From Delphinus delphis (Eukaryota; Chordata; Mammalia; Artiodactyla; Delphinidae), in contig NC_082703.1 in assembly GCF_949987515.2 (NCBI RefSeq), positions 10,812,680-10,876,679 of the forward strand: DNA of 64,000 bases, written 5' to 3'. The stretch's first letter is position 1, and the number at the start of each line of letters is the position of its first letter. A program made the translations under genes and the position numbers. Of this stretch, positions 44,641-54,860 are shown in pieces. The notes under the pieces are model-generated. The model did no database searches. It worked only from the letters and a program-made list of their open reading frames with translations, and was not told where the DNA came from.

Positions 44641-46499
44641 CTTAGCCAACATCAGTGAGAAAAGATTACTTAATGAAGACCAAACACAAGGCTGAGAATG
44701 AAAAGGCAAGTCTCCCCAAGCTCCGAAGGGACTGGGGAAATAACTAGATTTTCCACTCCTCTAAAGAGCTATTCCTATTTTAGTTTCTTTATCTTGGTTA
44801 AAATTAAGCCCTATCGATAGCCATGATTAGGGTGCAAATGTCTATAAAGGTAGCAAAGTTACAAAGAGAAAGATGACAATCTTTCAGCCTTTCCACAAGT
44901 TTCAAAACCATCCTCATCACTTTCTCTTGCACATAAATTTAAATGATAATTCTATTTATGAATTTCTTTCAAATCAAAAATCAGCACTGTCATTTTAATG
45001 CCTTGACAGTTAGGCCAATATAGACACTTATAAAACGGAAGTTTATGGCAAAACTAAGCAACTAAAATAACGATGTCCACGTCTTTTGAGATCTTCCTAT
45101 TGAAATCCAGGCACAACAAAAAGCTACTATTTTAAGTAGGTTCTGCTGCTCTTATGGGCATTACAGGATTTACAATTTTCTCTTGAGCTGCAGGGCAACA
45201 GATTTATCACTTTATCCCTTAACAAGATGTTGCCATAACATACCTGCATACTTTTTTTTACAGCCTCTTCATTTGTGGAGATACAACAGTCTCAGTATTT
45301 ATTTATAACGTACACTCGCGATTTCTTCCAAAAGGAATCTGAGGTAGTATGCAACTTTAATAAATGGAGGCGATGAGGCGAAGCCCATAGAAACACAATT
45401 TTGTAAGTTATGACATAGGTAAGAGAAGCAAGTACGGTAACTGTGAAAAAGCAACACGATTAGCTTTGAGTGACCTGGTTATGTAGAGGAAGGTGGAGAT
45501 AGTGATAAATTCCATAATGTTAATATGTAAAGAGAAACATAACAATGTTGAAGGGGAATCAAAACTTTTTGGATAAAAAACTTAGAGAAGAAATTTATCA
45601 CATAGATACAAAGAATCCCAAATAATAGATCATCAAACGTGATATTGCAAAAATGTGGAAATGGCCATTTTTACGTGACCCTTGCTAACAGTCAGGGTTA
45701 AATATAAAAAATAGAGCTCAGTTAAGAAAGTCTGAGTGGTCAGGGTCAGCTAAAACTGTCCAAAAATGAGAAGTTTTGATAACCCAAATAATATTAGATA
45801 AAGTCATGGGTCATTTTCTCTTTTTTCTTCATGGTCTGAGTAGCTAGGTTTCTTTTCCTGTAAAAAACATCAGAAAGATCCCAGGCAACTCTACGCTGTG
45901 ATCAATTCTACACATCCCATTTATGCATAAAATTTTGGGGTACAATTTTTAATAATCTGTCTTATTTTTAAAACATGCATTTTGATTTTGGCTTCATAAA
46001 ACGTAACACGGTATCTATAAGGTACAGAATAATTGGAGAAAATGAAAACTATTCATCCCTGTAATTCTGTTGACCTACAAAGGTTTTCGTAGGGTTCTAT
46101 AGACCCTCCTGGAACTATCTCTTCTTCGGCCGCGAGAGCAACTTGAATCATTTGAATTATCAAATTTTTGTAAAATAACTTTTACTTTGAGTGCTTTATT
46201 ACAAACAAACAAAAAAATACATTCAAGGTAGAGAATAATTAGAAGATTTGGCAAAGCAATGCAAATTTTAAAAAGCACTGTTCACAATTATCATTACTAA
46301 CACCCAAAGTATATAACATTAAATCGTCCTTTCTATATATATGTGCAAAATATATTTTTCTTTACAAAGCAGAATCATAATGTAATATGACCTTTTAATG
46401 TGTTTCTATCATTTAACCATATACACGTATTTCCTCCACATTAAGTGTTCTATAAAATACATAAATTTATACCTAGATTTGTAACTGAGCCTTAAGACA
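44641..46499. other. Unique AT-rich DNA, no gene recognised
   Basis: About 1.9 kb without a recognised repeat or exon. A TA-rich low-complexity run lies near 46336. Confidence 0.5.
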
Positions 46500-46960
46500 C
46501 AACATATAAATTTGATAAACTCAATGTATCTAAAACTAAGTTATTTTCTCCCCCCGCCAAATTAGTCTCCTCTTCCAACTTTCCTATTTCATTAGATAGA
46601 ACTATTCTTCCACCAGTTTCCTAGGGAAGAAACGTCAGAGTCACGTCCCTTCCTTTCCTTCACGTCTTATGTTCCATCAGTCAAAAATCCTGTTACTTAA
46701 CAACTTTCACACATAATACATACTTGTTTTACCTTCTATTTCTTCTGCAATGACATGAATCCAGGCTTTTTTTGTCCTCACTTTGGACTCTTAGGATAAC
46801 CTCCTACCATCTTTTGTTCCTGCATTCAATTCACTGATTTTTCTCTGCTCAAAATATTTTAGTACCTTTCTACTTCTCTCAGGATGAATTGCCCTGAATT
46901 CTCCTCTGTCTAATCTCTTCTTTCCTAATGAGTAGCCTCATGCTCACTACTCAAGTTCTA
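46500..46960 (+). mobile_element. L2-like LINE fragment, probable
   Basis: The segments 'tctcctcttccaactttcctatttc', 'tcagagtcacgtcccttcctttccttcacgtcttatgttccatcagtcaaaaatcctgtta' and 'tctgctcaaaatattttagtacctttctacttctctcagg' follow the L2 3' text in a strongly eroded form. The call depends on order, not on close identity. Confidence 0.45.
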
Positions 46961-49145
46961 GGTCCTGGGAGCAGTTGCCTGAGAGGTGCAGGGAAGGAGG
47001 GAAGAGAGAGAAGGTAGTACTTGCTGGTGGAGACGCACGTAACATTAGCAATATTTCAAGACATGAGAAATTTGTTTTGAGACATCTCCTTTTCTGCAAC
47101 TTCCTTTCTGTTATCTTCCAGGAACCATTACCTGACCCCAAAGCCCACCCCAGCACTAATCTTTGGAGAATTAGGGAAGGAGGACCCTTCCCTCTCCTCT
47201 ACGCTCCATAGTTACAGGTCAAGCTCTCAGTATATCTGGTCTCAGCTTCAATGTTAGAAGGAAAAGTATCAGACTTAAATTCTCACAAAAGTGTCTCTAT
47301 GTAGAGTTTCCTGATTAACACTAATATTTTTACTAGGTATATTTCAGGTAGTAAAACACAAGATGTAAAAGCTTTCAGGCAGTGTTTTGGGGGTTGGAGT
47401 TGAGAAGTGTGTAGATACAGGCTTGCAGCCTCTGTCTTGAAGACTTTCCAGGGACGGGACAGCTATCTGTAAGTATGAGATTTTGTCAGATGAGGGCTGT
47501 CTTCTACCTCTATTTTTTCCAATAACTCTGTGTATTCCATTAAGAGAAAAAAATGTACCTACAGAATCCTAAATTGCATTAAACCCCAAACTGATCACAG
47601 TAGGAATTACACGGCCGATGTCTTGGCAACGTTCTTCTCCTTGACTCTGTGCTGCTTCTTTCTTGGTGGCCAAAGGCATATGGTGCTTTACAGATCTTAG
47701 GAAGGTCATAGAAAGAGACTTTAGAACCTGGCAGAGGGTGATATTCCAGTCATGGCCTTGTCTGACTATTTGCCAGAAGAAAGCTAGACACTGCCTAGAA
47801 ACCGCCGGCCTTATCCCCATTCCCACATAGCGGAGCTACAGCCTCGCGCCCACCCGGGCCTCCTCATGATACTGTCGTCTGCTTGTCCACCTCGCTCAAT
47901 CAGGAGCACCCTGGCTAACCACAGCCTCACAAATCCAAAAGCTATCCATCTGATAGTGCTCCTGGTAAACGAGTATTTACATTTGGAGTAGAGACACAAA
48001 GCCTCGCACTATTCGCTTCTTCCTGCAGTGGCTACTTTCCTGGCATGCACCATTTTACCTCCTTGCATGATCTGGGGGCCTTGGCACACGACACAGGTAG
48101 CAGCCTTCCAGTTCTCTCACTTTACGGTTGCCAACAGGAAAAATCACGCGTCTTTCCGGTGCACTAATTAGCTCAGTGATGCAAGGTAGACGGCAGCATT
48201 TCCTATCGAAGATAATGCGCTCTTAAGGGAAGACTTTTTTCACCAAGTTGGCACAAGGCTGCTTTCAGATTTTCTGCATTTCTTGGTGCAGAAAGAATTA
48301 TCAGACTGTCTTAAGTCTGAGTCAGTCATTTGAATTATTTACCTACATTTCTTTGTATTTCTTTGGCAGTAAATTCTCTTTGATTTCACAAACAGAAGAT
48401 TTAAGTTTATTTCTAAAGGAAGGTTTGTGGGATAAGAGGGAATTTAACTCGGTGGAGAGTAGGTACACACACATACCTCATATACACAAAATACGACATA
48501 TATGTGTCGTATTGAGACATATATGTTTATATGTCTCAGTTGTGAGAGTTTTAAATTTCTTTCGTGTTGCTCTAATAAAATTTACTTCAATGATCTATAA
48601 TGTAAATTAGGGCATAATATTCTTGGTTTATATATACCACAGTGATCGACAGAGAGCGAGCTAATGAGAAAAGGCAATTTAATGAACTGACATACATACT
48701 ATACAATGTAGGAAAAACAGAGGTATTCTCTAACCCATTCATATGTGGAAAGTTAAGTGACAAACCTAAAAAAGCTAAATGAATAGAACTAACACCAGTA
48801 TGAGATTGAAAGTAGAGTCATATCGTACCTGGGTATCATTTTTTTTTTTACACTGAAATTAACCAGATACTCTAATATTGAAAATTAGCAGCAAAAAGAA
48901 ATAGAACTATAAAAGACTTTAGAAGTTATCAACTTCAACCCTACTTCAGTGGCGCACTACCTAATTATTACTTAATTGCATGCAATTGTTAGGTGTGAAC
49001 TTCATTTGAATACTATCTTTTTTTTGGACTAAGAACAGTAATCTTAATATCCATTTACAGTGATATAAGTACATGTTATTCCACTCTATACCTTACTCAG
49101 ATTTTGGGAAAAATTAGTAAATATGAGTATTAATAAAGTCATGTC
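46961..49145. other. Unique DNA, no gene recognised
   Basis: Frames of 60-120 codons have no recognised homology. Around 47780-48200 the sequence has more CpG than its surroundings ('gaaaccgccggcc', 'agcggagctacagcctcgcgcccacccggg'). A pair of hairpins lies at 48491-48537. Confidence 0.45.
48491..48537. repeat. Two adjacent perfect hairpins
   Basis: The first, 48491-48512, pairs ATACGACA with TGTCGTAT around a 6-base centre. The second, 48514-48537, pairs GAGACATATA with TATATGTCTC around TGTT. They are one base apart in AT-rich unique DNA. Confidence 0.9.
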
Positions 49146-49161
49146 AAGAAATTATAGTATA

Positions 49162-49514
49162 GGGCTTCCCTGGTGGCGCAGTGGTTAAGAATCCATCTGC
49201 CAATGCAGGGGACACGGGTTCAAGCCCTGGTCTGGGAAGATCCCACATGCCGCGGAGCACCTAAGCCCTTGCGCCACAACTACCGAGCCTGCGCTCTAGA
49301 GTCCGCGAGCCACAACTACTGAGCCCTCGTGCCACAACTACTGAGTCCACGGGCCTAGAGTCTGCGCTCTGCAACAAGAGAAGACACCGCAATGAGAAGC
49401 CCGCGCACTGCAACGAAGAGTAGCCCCCACTCGCCGCAGCTAGAGAAAGCCCGCATGCAGCAACGAAGATCCAATGCAGCCCGAAACAAAATAAATTAAA
49501 TAAATTTAAAAAAA
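49162..49514 (+). mobile_element. CHR-type SINE, long form, three internal modules
   Basis: The copy is flanked by a perfect 16-bp target duplication, AAGAAATTATAGTATA, at 49146-49161 and 49515-49530. The B box region reads 'gggttcaagccctgg'. It contains three 'ccacaactac' modules, the segment 'cccactcgccgcagctagag' and a (TAAA)-type tail. The 99-codon minus-strand frame at 49261-49560 is its antisense. Confidence 0.95.
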
Positions 49515-49530
49515 AAGAAATTATAGTATA

Positions 49531-50096
49531 AGCACTGCCAATCACAATGTAAAAATTCAAGGATAATTTAACTGTTACAGTTCAAAAAAATACCAGGTTA
49601 GAAAAACAAGAGATGAGGGTTAAAAGCAAGACATAAATCTCAATATGTGAGAGAGGCCAGAATAAAGATCTATAGAAGGCATTTTTCTGAATGTTGCTAA
49701 CACCTTGTCTATTTGTATTCCCACTGTGCTTGCTAATGTACAAAAATGTCTTATCTCCAAGCAGTTTTTATGACAAAATCAATGGCCTAACCTCTTCTGG
49801 TTCACTGCCACTCATTTTTCCTTTTTGTCACCTGGAGGTAGCGATCAGGAATGTTGTGGTTGTTTGAGTACATTCCTAAGAAGCACGGGCCGGAAAGAAG
49901 CGGAGAGGGTCCTGGCATGTATTCTGCTGATGGATTTGAGCTTAGTCAGTCCTGGGGAATAAGATGTTAATGATTCAGGGTGCTTGTCTGGTCTAACCTT
50001 TACTCCTGTGAAAAGCAAGACCCCTCTTAACCCCAAAAGAAATTCAGAAAAGAACACAGAAACGGAAATGTTTGACTTCACTCAGCATAGCTCAAA
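49531..50096. other. Unique DNA, no gene recognised
   Basis: No repeat family or exon is recognised. Confidence 0.5.
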
Positions 50097-50109
50097 ACTG
50101 CTAGCTCTC

Positions 50110-50386
50110 CAGACTTGTGGTTGCCAAGAGGAGGGGGGTTGAGGAGGGATGGATTGGGAGTTTTGGGTTAGCAGATGCAGACTAGTATATATAGGATGGA
50201 TAAACAACAAGGTCCTACTGTAGAGCACAGGGAACTATATTCAGTATGCTGTGAGAAACCAGAATGGAAAAGAATATATATGTGTGTGTGCGTGTGTGTG
50301 TGTGCACAACTGAGTCACTTTGCTGTACAGCAGAAATTAACACCACCTTGTACTTCATTTGTACTTCAACAAAAATTTTTTTTAAA
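50110..50386 (+). mobile_element. L1 3' end, 5'-truncated
   Basis: The text 'gacttgtggttgccaagaggagggggg', 'caacaaggtcctactgtagagcacagggaactatatt', 'gagtcactttgctgtacagcagaaattaacacc' and 'gtacttcaacaaaaa' is a cetartiodactyl L1 end. Imperfect flanking words ('ctgctagctctc' near 50098 and 'atgctagttctc' at 50387-50398) look like its target duplication. A TG/CG dinucleotide run lies at about 50278-50304. Confidence 0.88.
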
Positions 50387-50469
50387 TGCTAGTTCTCAAG
50401 CATTTTAGTCGCTTACCTCTAACTCCCTTGTGTAGTAAGAGACAGAACCCTCCAAAGATAAATGCTCGG

Positions 50470-50588
50470 GAAAAGAATATTCAAAAAAGAACATACGTAT
50501 GTGTATAACTGAGTCACTCTGCTGTACAGCAGAGACGGGCACAACATGGTAAATCAACTAAACTTCAATAAAAAAATTAAAAGAAAAA
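50470..50588 (+). mobile_element. Second short L1 3' end
   Basis: The order 'gggaaaagaatattcaaaaaagaacatacg', 'gtgtataactgagtcactctgctgtacagcagag', 'atcaactaaacttcaataaaaa' is the last ~110 bases of another L1, only 85 bp beyond the previous one. Confidence 0.88.
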
Positions 50589-52667
50589 CACACACACACA
50601 TACTTGAATAACCTAAGTATCTGAGTTAACTTTCAAAATTAAAACAAAACTAACCCCCCCCAAAAAAGAAAAAAACCCCAAAAGATAGATGCTTGTTTTT
50701 CCCTTAAAATAATCCCCGAGATTGTGCAATTGGTTAACAATTAATACCCCTGAGTGTATTTCACTTTATATAATGGGAGTTCTTGCTTTTGGAGTAGGAC
50801 TAACACATTCATGAAGAAAGAATGCTTACAATTCAATTCATTGCTGCCAACGTGTGAGTCTTTGACTTCTGAATGGATTAAGCACTTCTCCGTAGCTGAG
50901 AACATGTTACAAGGCTCACGAGCATGTTCACCAGAACTGGCTCTTGGGGGCACAATCCTGTGAGGGAAACACTCCCACAGGTGGAATTCAGGAAACGTGT
51001 GTCTTTTGTCCGAACAACTCGGTTCAAGAAAACTGCAGCATAAAAGGAGAAAGGAAGTAATAACCCTTGACAGAAGTCCCCACAAGTACTAACGGTAACA
51101 CTCTGCACATTCCAGAATATTTACCCAGAATCCTATTCTCTGAAGGAATAAGAAACAAGTGTGCCAGGTGACCTTGAGTTGCGGCATGCACATTTGTAAG
51201 ACACATTACATTTCTCTGCTGTGATACAGGGACAGAACAAACAGAACTCAGCTCTCTCTAGCTACTGGCTTATTGTTCTACGTTTATGAACTTCCTTCCG
51301 CATTTGTTGTGAAGTCAAAACAAGTTGACAGTTTGACGGGGAAAATTTATTTCCCTTAGAATGCAGTCAGACGACGAAAAATTGCACGCAAAATCATTTC
51401 CCCAGTTTTCATGTTTGCTATTCTATGATCCTTCCATCAGAAAACTTTTATAATCAAATGGCATGTCCCATGAAAATAGGGATGGGCCCAAAACGGAAAA
51501 GCACTTTTTATCACCCAAGAGAAGACAAACTTGCAAAATGTTGTCCTTAATAGTTTCACGTAATGATTGAAATATTAGAAGTGGCAGAATCAGAAATCAA
51601 TTGTTCCTAACTTTACCCAACAGATAAGTTCAAATGCTGGAAAAAGACAGGTCTATTAAAGTAACGTATTCTTGAATTTTCATCTTGAAATGTGTATTGA
51701 AATAAAATGTGCAAACTGAGAATAATAGTTACCCAGAATTTCTGCAAACAAGAACACACATACATAGCAAGTCATTCGCAGTCGCTAGAATATGCATAAT
51801 GAATTGGTGGCATATTTTTATGCCAAATTTGAGTAATAGAGTTCTAGGTTTAAAATAGTAATGTGCTGTCTGAAGGGGAAAAAATAGCTTTAACTTATTT
51901 CTCATAAAGCGCCTGAAATACTGAGCACAAGTTGGCCAAATCAACTCTAACGTTTAGCAACTGACCATGGAAAAGGGAGTAAGAAGTCAAATGCTTCATT
52001 CTTAATTTTACTTTACTGAACTTCTGTGCGCAGATTCTCCACTAAAACAGTAAGGAAACTAGAGCCATATCTTCACTTCTCAATGCAATAGGCCCCTGAA
52101 CTGATTCACACCAAGATTTCTTTTATTTGTAAAGAGAAGTAAAATTTATAGAATCTGGAAACTAAAGAGAGAGTCAAACTACAGAAGGAGAAAAATCACA
52201 AACTAGGTGAGCAGAAAAGAAAGAAAAACGGCGGGCGGGGGTGGTGGGAGGGAGACCAAGAGGTGGAAAATGTACTAGTTATCAAATTAGCATGAAAACT
52301 CTTAGAATCTTTTGAAAAAGTCACTGTAATAACACAGTCCACCCTTTCCCTATCTTTAGTTTTTAGACACTGTGCTGCAGTGAGATGAACTCTGCTTTGA
52401 TGTGAAATACAATCACTTGATTGTATTTACATTGTGGTACTTCCTAGCTTTTCTACATTTGGGAAGATGCCTTGGTATCCATGTTTATCTTCATGTGTTT
52501 AATGGCTGAAGTTAGCAGAGATCGCTACAAGGTTTTGGTGAGGTATTGTTTGTGAACATACAGAGCCCAGAGCTCCATAACATTTATATTTCCAGGGCCT
52601 GCTTCTCCATTGGTAACCACCTGGCCTTCCCCAAAGAGAGAGGAGAAGCCTAAAACCATTTGCCCTA
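50589..52667. other. Unique DNA with a perfect palindrome
   Basis: No repeat family or exon is recognised. Frames of 114 and 69 codons at about 50740-51085 have no known homology. A perfect inverted repeat lies at 52405-52428. Confidence 0.45.
52405..52428. repeat. Perfect 11-bp inverted repeat, 2-base centre
   Basis: AAATACAATCA is followed by CT and its exact complement TGATTGTATTT. It lies in unique sequence. Confidence 0.92.
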
Positions 52668-52686
52668 ACTGCCACCTGGTGGTCCC
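52668..52686 (-). promoter_or_regulatory. CTCF-like binding site
   Basis: Read on the minus strand the core is CCACCAGGTGGCAG, close to the CTCF consensus CCASYAGRGGGCRS with one G-to-T change in the G block. It is in unique DNA, not in a SINE. Binding is a prediction. Confidence 0.5.
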
Positions 52687-53035
52687 ATAAAATAGTTTTA
52701 GAATTCCTCGGCAAAACAGGGCTAGAGGAGGTGACGCCTATTAGGAGGGACACTGAGATCACAACGGGCCATTTCCCTTCCTTTCTGTGCAAAAAGGTGC
52801 CGCGATGCTACCAGACATGGGATGCATCTAGATATGAGAAAAATATTTAAATAAAGAGTTGCAGTCTGATCTGTAGTAACTGCTTCATCCACTTGCTAAT
52901 GGAAAACTCTTTGGCAGAGTTAATAATTCTAGGGAGGTAACAGGTTTTGTGTTCACTGGAAGAAAATGCTTATGGGGTAATGTCATCTCCAATGTTCCCA
53001 TGGGCCACGTGCTCCCAAGGTAAAACTCCATTTTA

Positions 53036-53255
53036 TTTTATTTTTATTTATTTATTTTTTTTGGCGGTACGCGGGCCTCTCACTGTTGTGGCCTCTCCCG
53101 TTGCGGAGCACAGGCTCCGGACCCGGAGGCTCAGCGGCCATGGCTCACGGGCCCAGCCGCTCCGCGGCATGTGGGATCTTCCCAGATCGGGGCACGAACC
53201 CGCGTCCCCTACATCGGCAGGCGGACTCCCAACCACTGCGCCACCAGGGAAGCCC
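53036..53255 (-). mobile_element. CHR-type SINE, short form
   Basis: The minus-strand copy is flanked by a perfect 14-bp target duplication, AAAACTCCATTTTA, at 53022-53035 and 53256-53269. The tail appears as a T-rich run with ATTTATTT units. Frames of 92, 107 and 69 codons here are repeat-derived. Confidence 0.95.
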
Positions 53256-53449
53256 AAAACTCCATTTTAAATGCTGCTCTGTGGATTGGAAAATTTTCTG
53301 TTGTTTCTCCACTGCTTTAGGGATGCACAGTGCTTTTTTTATTGCTATAGTACTTAGAGTTTAACAAGATAACACCTGTTTGATCTCTATCATGACTCTT
53401 AGAAATACCAGAGTTTGTTCATCACTGCTATCTGGGAGTTTAACATAGC

Positions 53450-53650
53450 AAACCTGGCACATTGTAAATAGTCAATAAGTATGAGTAAATGAACTGATTC
53501 CCATTTCACAGGTGAGGAAACTGAGGCTTAGATAAATTTAGAATATTGTGAAGATCATGCAACTAACAAATGTCAATGTCCGAATTAAAACCCACCCCTT
53601 CTGACAGCGATGTAGTACTCTTTCCATTGAACCGCACTGCAATGTCTTCT
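53450..53650 (-). mobile_element. MIR fragment
   Basis: On the plus strand the order 'cccatttcacaggtgaggaaactgaggcttag' is the complement of the MIR 'cctcagtttcctcatctgtaaaatggg' block, with 'agatcatgcaactaac' following. Confidence 0.85.
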
Positions 53651-54596
53651 TGTAAGATTATTTCAAACACTCATTCATCTGTCTACAGAGAGCAATGACA
53701 GAACTTCTGGATTTCTTGCACCATCATTATTTGAATTACACAGTTCTGGCGGACTTCAATCCCTTATCCATAAGACCCTGTTGGTTTAAGAGAAAGCACC
53801 ACACAAGCTAATGCACTCAGGATTGTAAAATCTATAATTTGACATGGGAAGCTGGACTTAAAAAGCTTCCCATGGTAAGATCATTGGATTCTCAGATAAC
53901 TCTAAGTAAAGACAGATTCATTTCCCAAAAGAGAAATGAGTCTGTGAGGTTCCTGGGTGTTCAGCCTCACATAGGCTGGGTCCTCATGGATAAGGTAACC
54001 CCACTGCAGGACACACGCTGCTTACTACACTCACATGACCAACCAAATCCCCCGATCTGTTTGCATCATTCAGCCACTTGATCGCGACTAAGATCCTAAA
54101 ATAGTGAAGTGGCTTCAGACACATTAAAAAGGCCACTCTGGAAAGTTTTTCGTCAGGTCTTTCATCACTTCTCTTTCCTGTCTCTTTTTTTATGGTTCTG
54201 CTTTTCTCTCATCTTCTTACATTGACTCAAAGAATTTTGGTCTTGCAAAGTACTTCAGTGGACCTTTATCTTAACAATCTCATGTCCCTGTTACAGAGGC
54301 CAGAGCTGGTGAGGATCCTACGCTGGTCAAGAAGGAAGCCGAGCAGAGATTCCAATGCCCTTTTGCCTCCCTGGCCACCAAGCTTTGCATCTCATTTTTC
54401 TCTCTATTCTTTTTCTTTTCTCTTCTCTCACTTTATGCAACAAGTCTGCTTCCTCAGAGAAAGCTGTGGCTTACTTTTCCTATCACTTTGGTTGGTTTAT
54501 ATCCATAATTTTCTACCACCAGCCTCCTCTCCCTTCCCTCCTTTAAATCCATCAACTTTTTCTCTCTCCAGGCTTCTTCGGGGCCTCTACGAACCG
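53651..54596. other. Unique DNA, no gene recognised
   Basis: The 146-codon plus-strand frame at 54192-54632 is rich in S, L and F from pyrimidine-rich sequence. It has no recognised domain, and I do not call it a gene. Confidence 0.45.
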
Positions 54597-54614
54597 CAGT
54601 CACTAGAGGGCAAC
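54597..54614 (+). promoter_or_regulatory. CTCF-like binding site
   Basis: CACTAGAGGGCA at 54601-54612 is a perfect 12-base CTCF core, preceded by GCAGT. It is in unique DNA about 1.9 kb from the minus-strand CTCF-like site. Confidence 0.55.
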
Positions 54615-54669
54615 ATGATCACATACAGCTGACAAGGACAAGAATGGCCTTGGAAGCGGGAGCGTGGCT

Positions 54670-54860
54670 TAGAAGGTGCAAAAACACATAGCAGTGACTC
54701 AGATGTGCATCGCTATTTACAAAAGCACATTCACTTACATTGGCCCTTTTCACCTCACAAAAATATGGAGAGACAAGGTCAAGTATTATTGTCTCTATGT
54801 TCAACAAAAGACGGAAGCCAAGGTTCAGAGAGGCTGACATACCCAAGGTCACAGAAACAG
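54670..54860 (-). mobile_element. MIR/L2-like fragment, probable
   Basis: The text 'ggttcagagaggctgacatacccaaggtcacagaaacag' is the usual complement of a MIR core, with an upstream 'catttac...cacctcacaaaaatatgg' part. Ends are uncertain. Confidence 0.55.

Noticed and set aside
54192..54632. 146-codon plus-strand frame
   Set aside because: Composition reflects a pyrimidine-rich stretch (S, L, F and P rich). No domain, no exon structure and no repeat-independent support.
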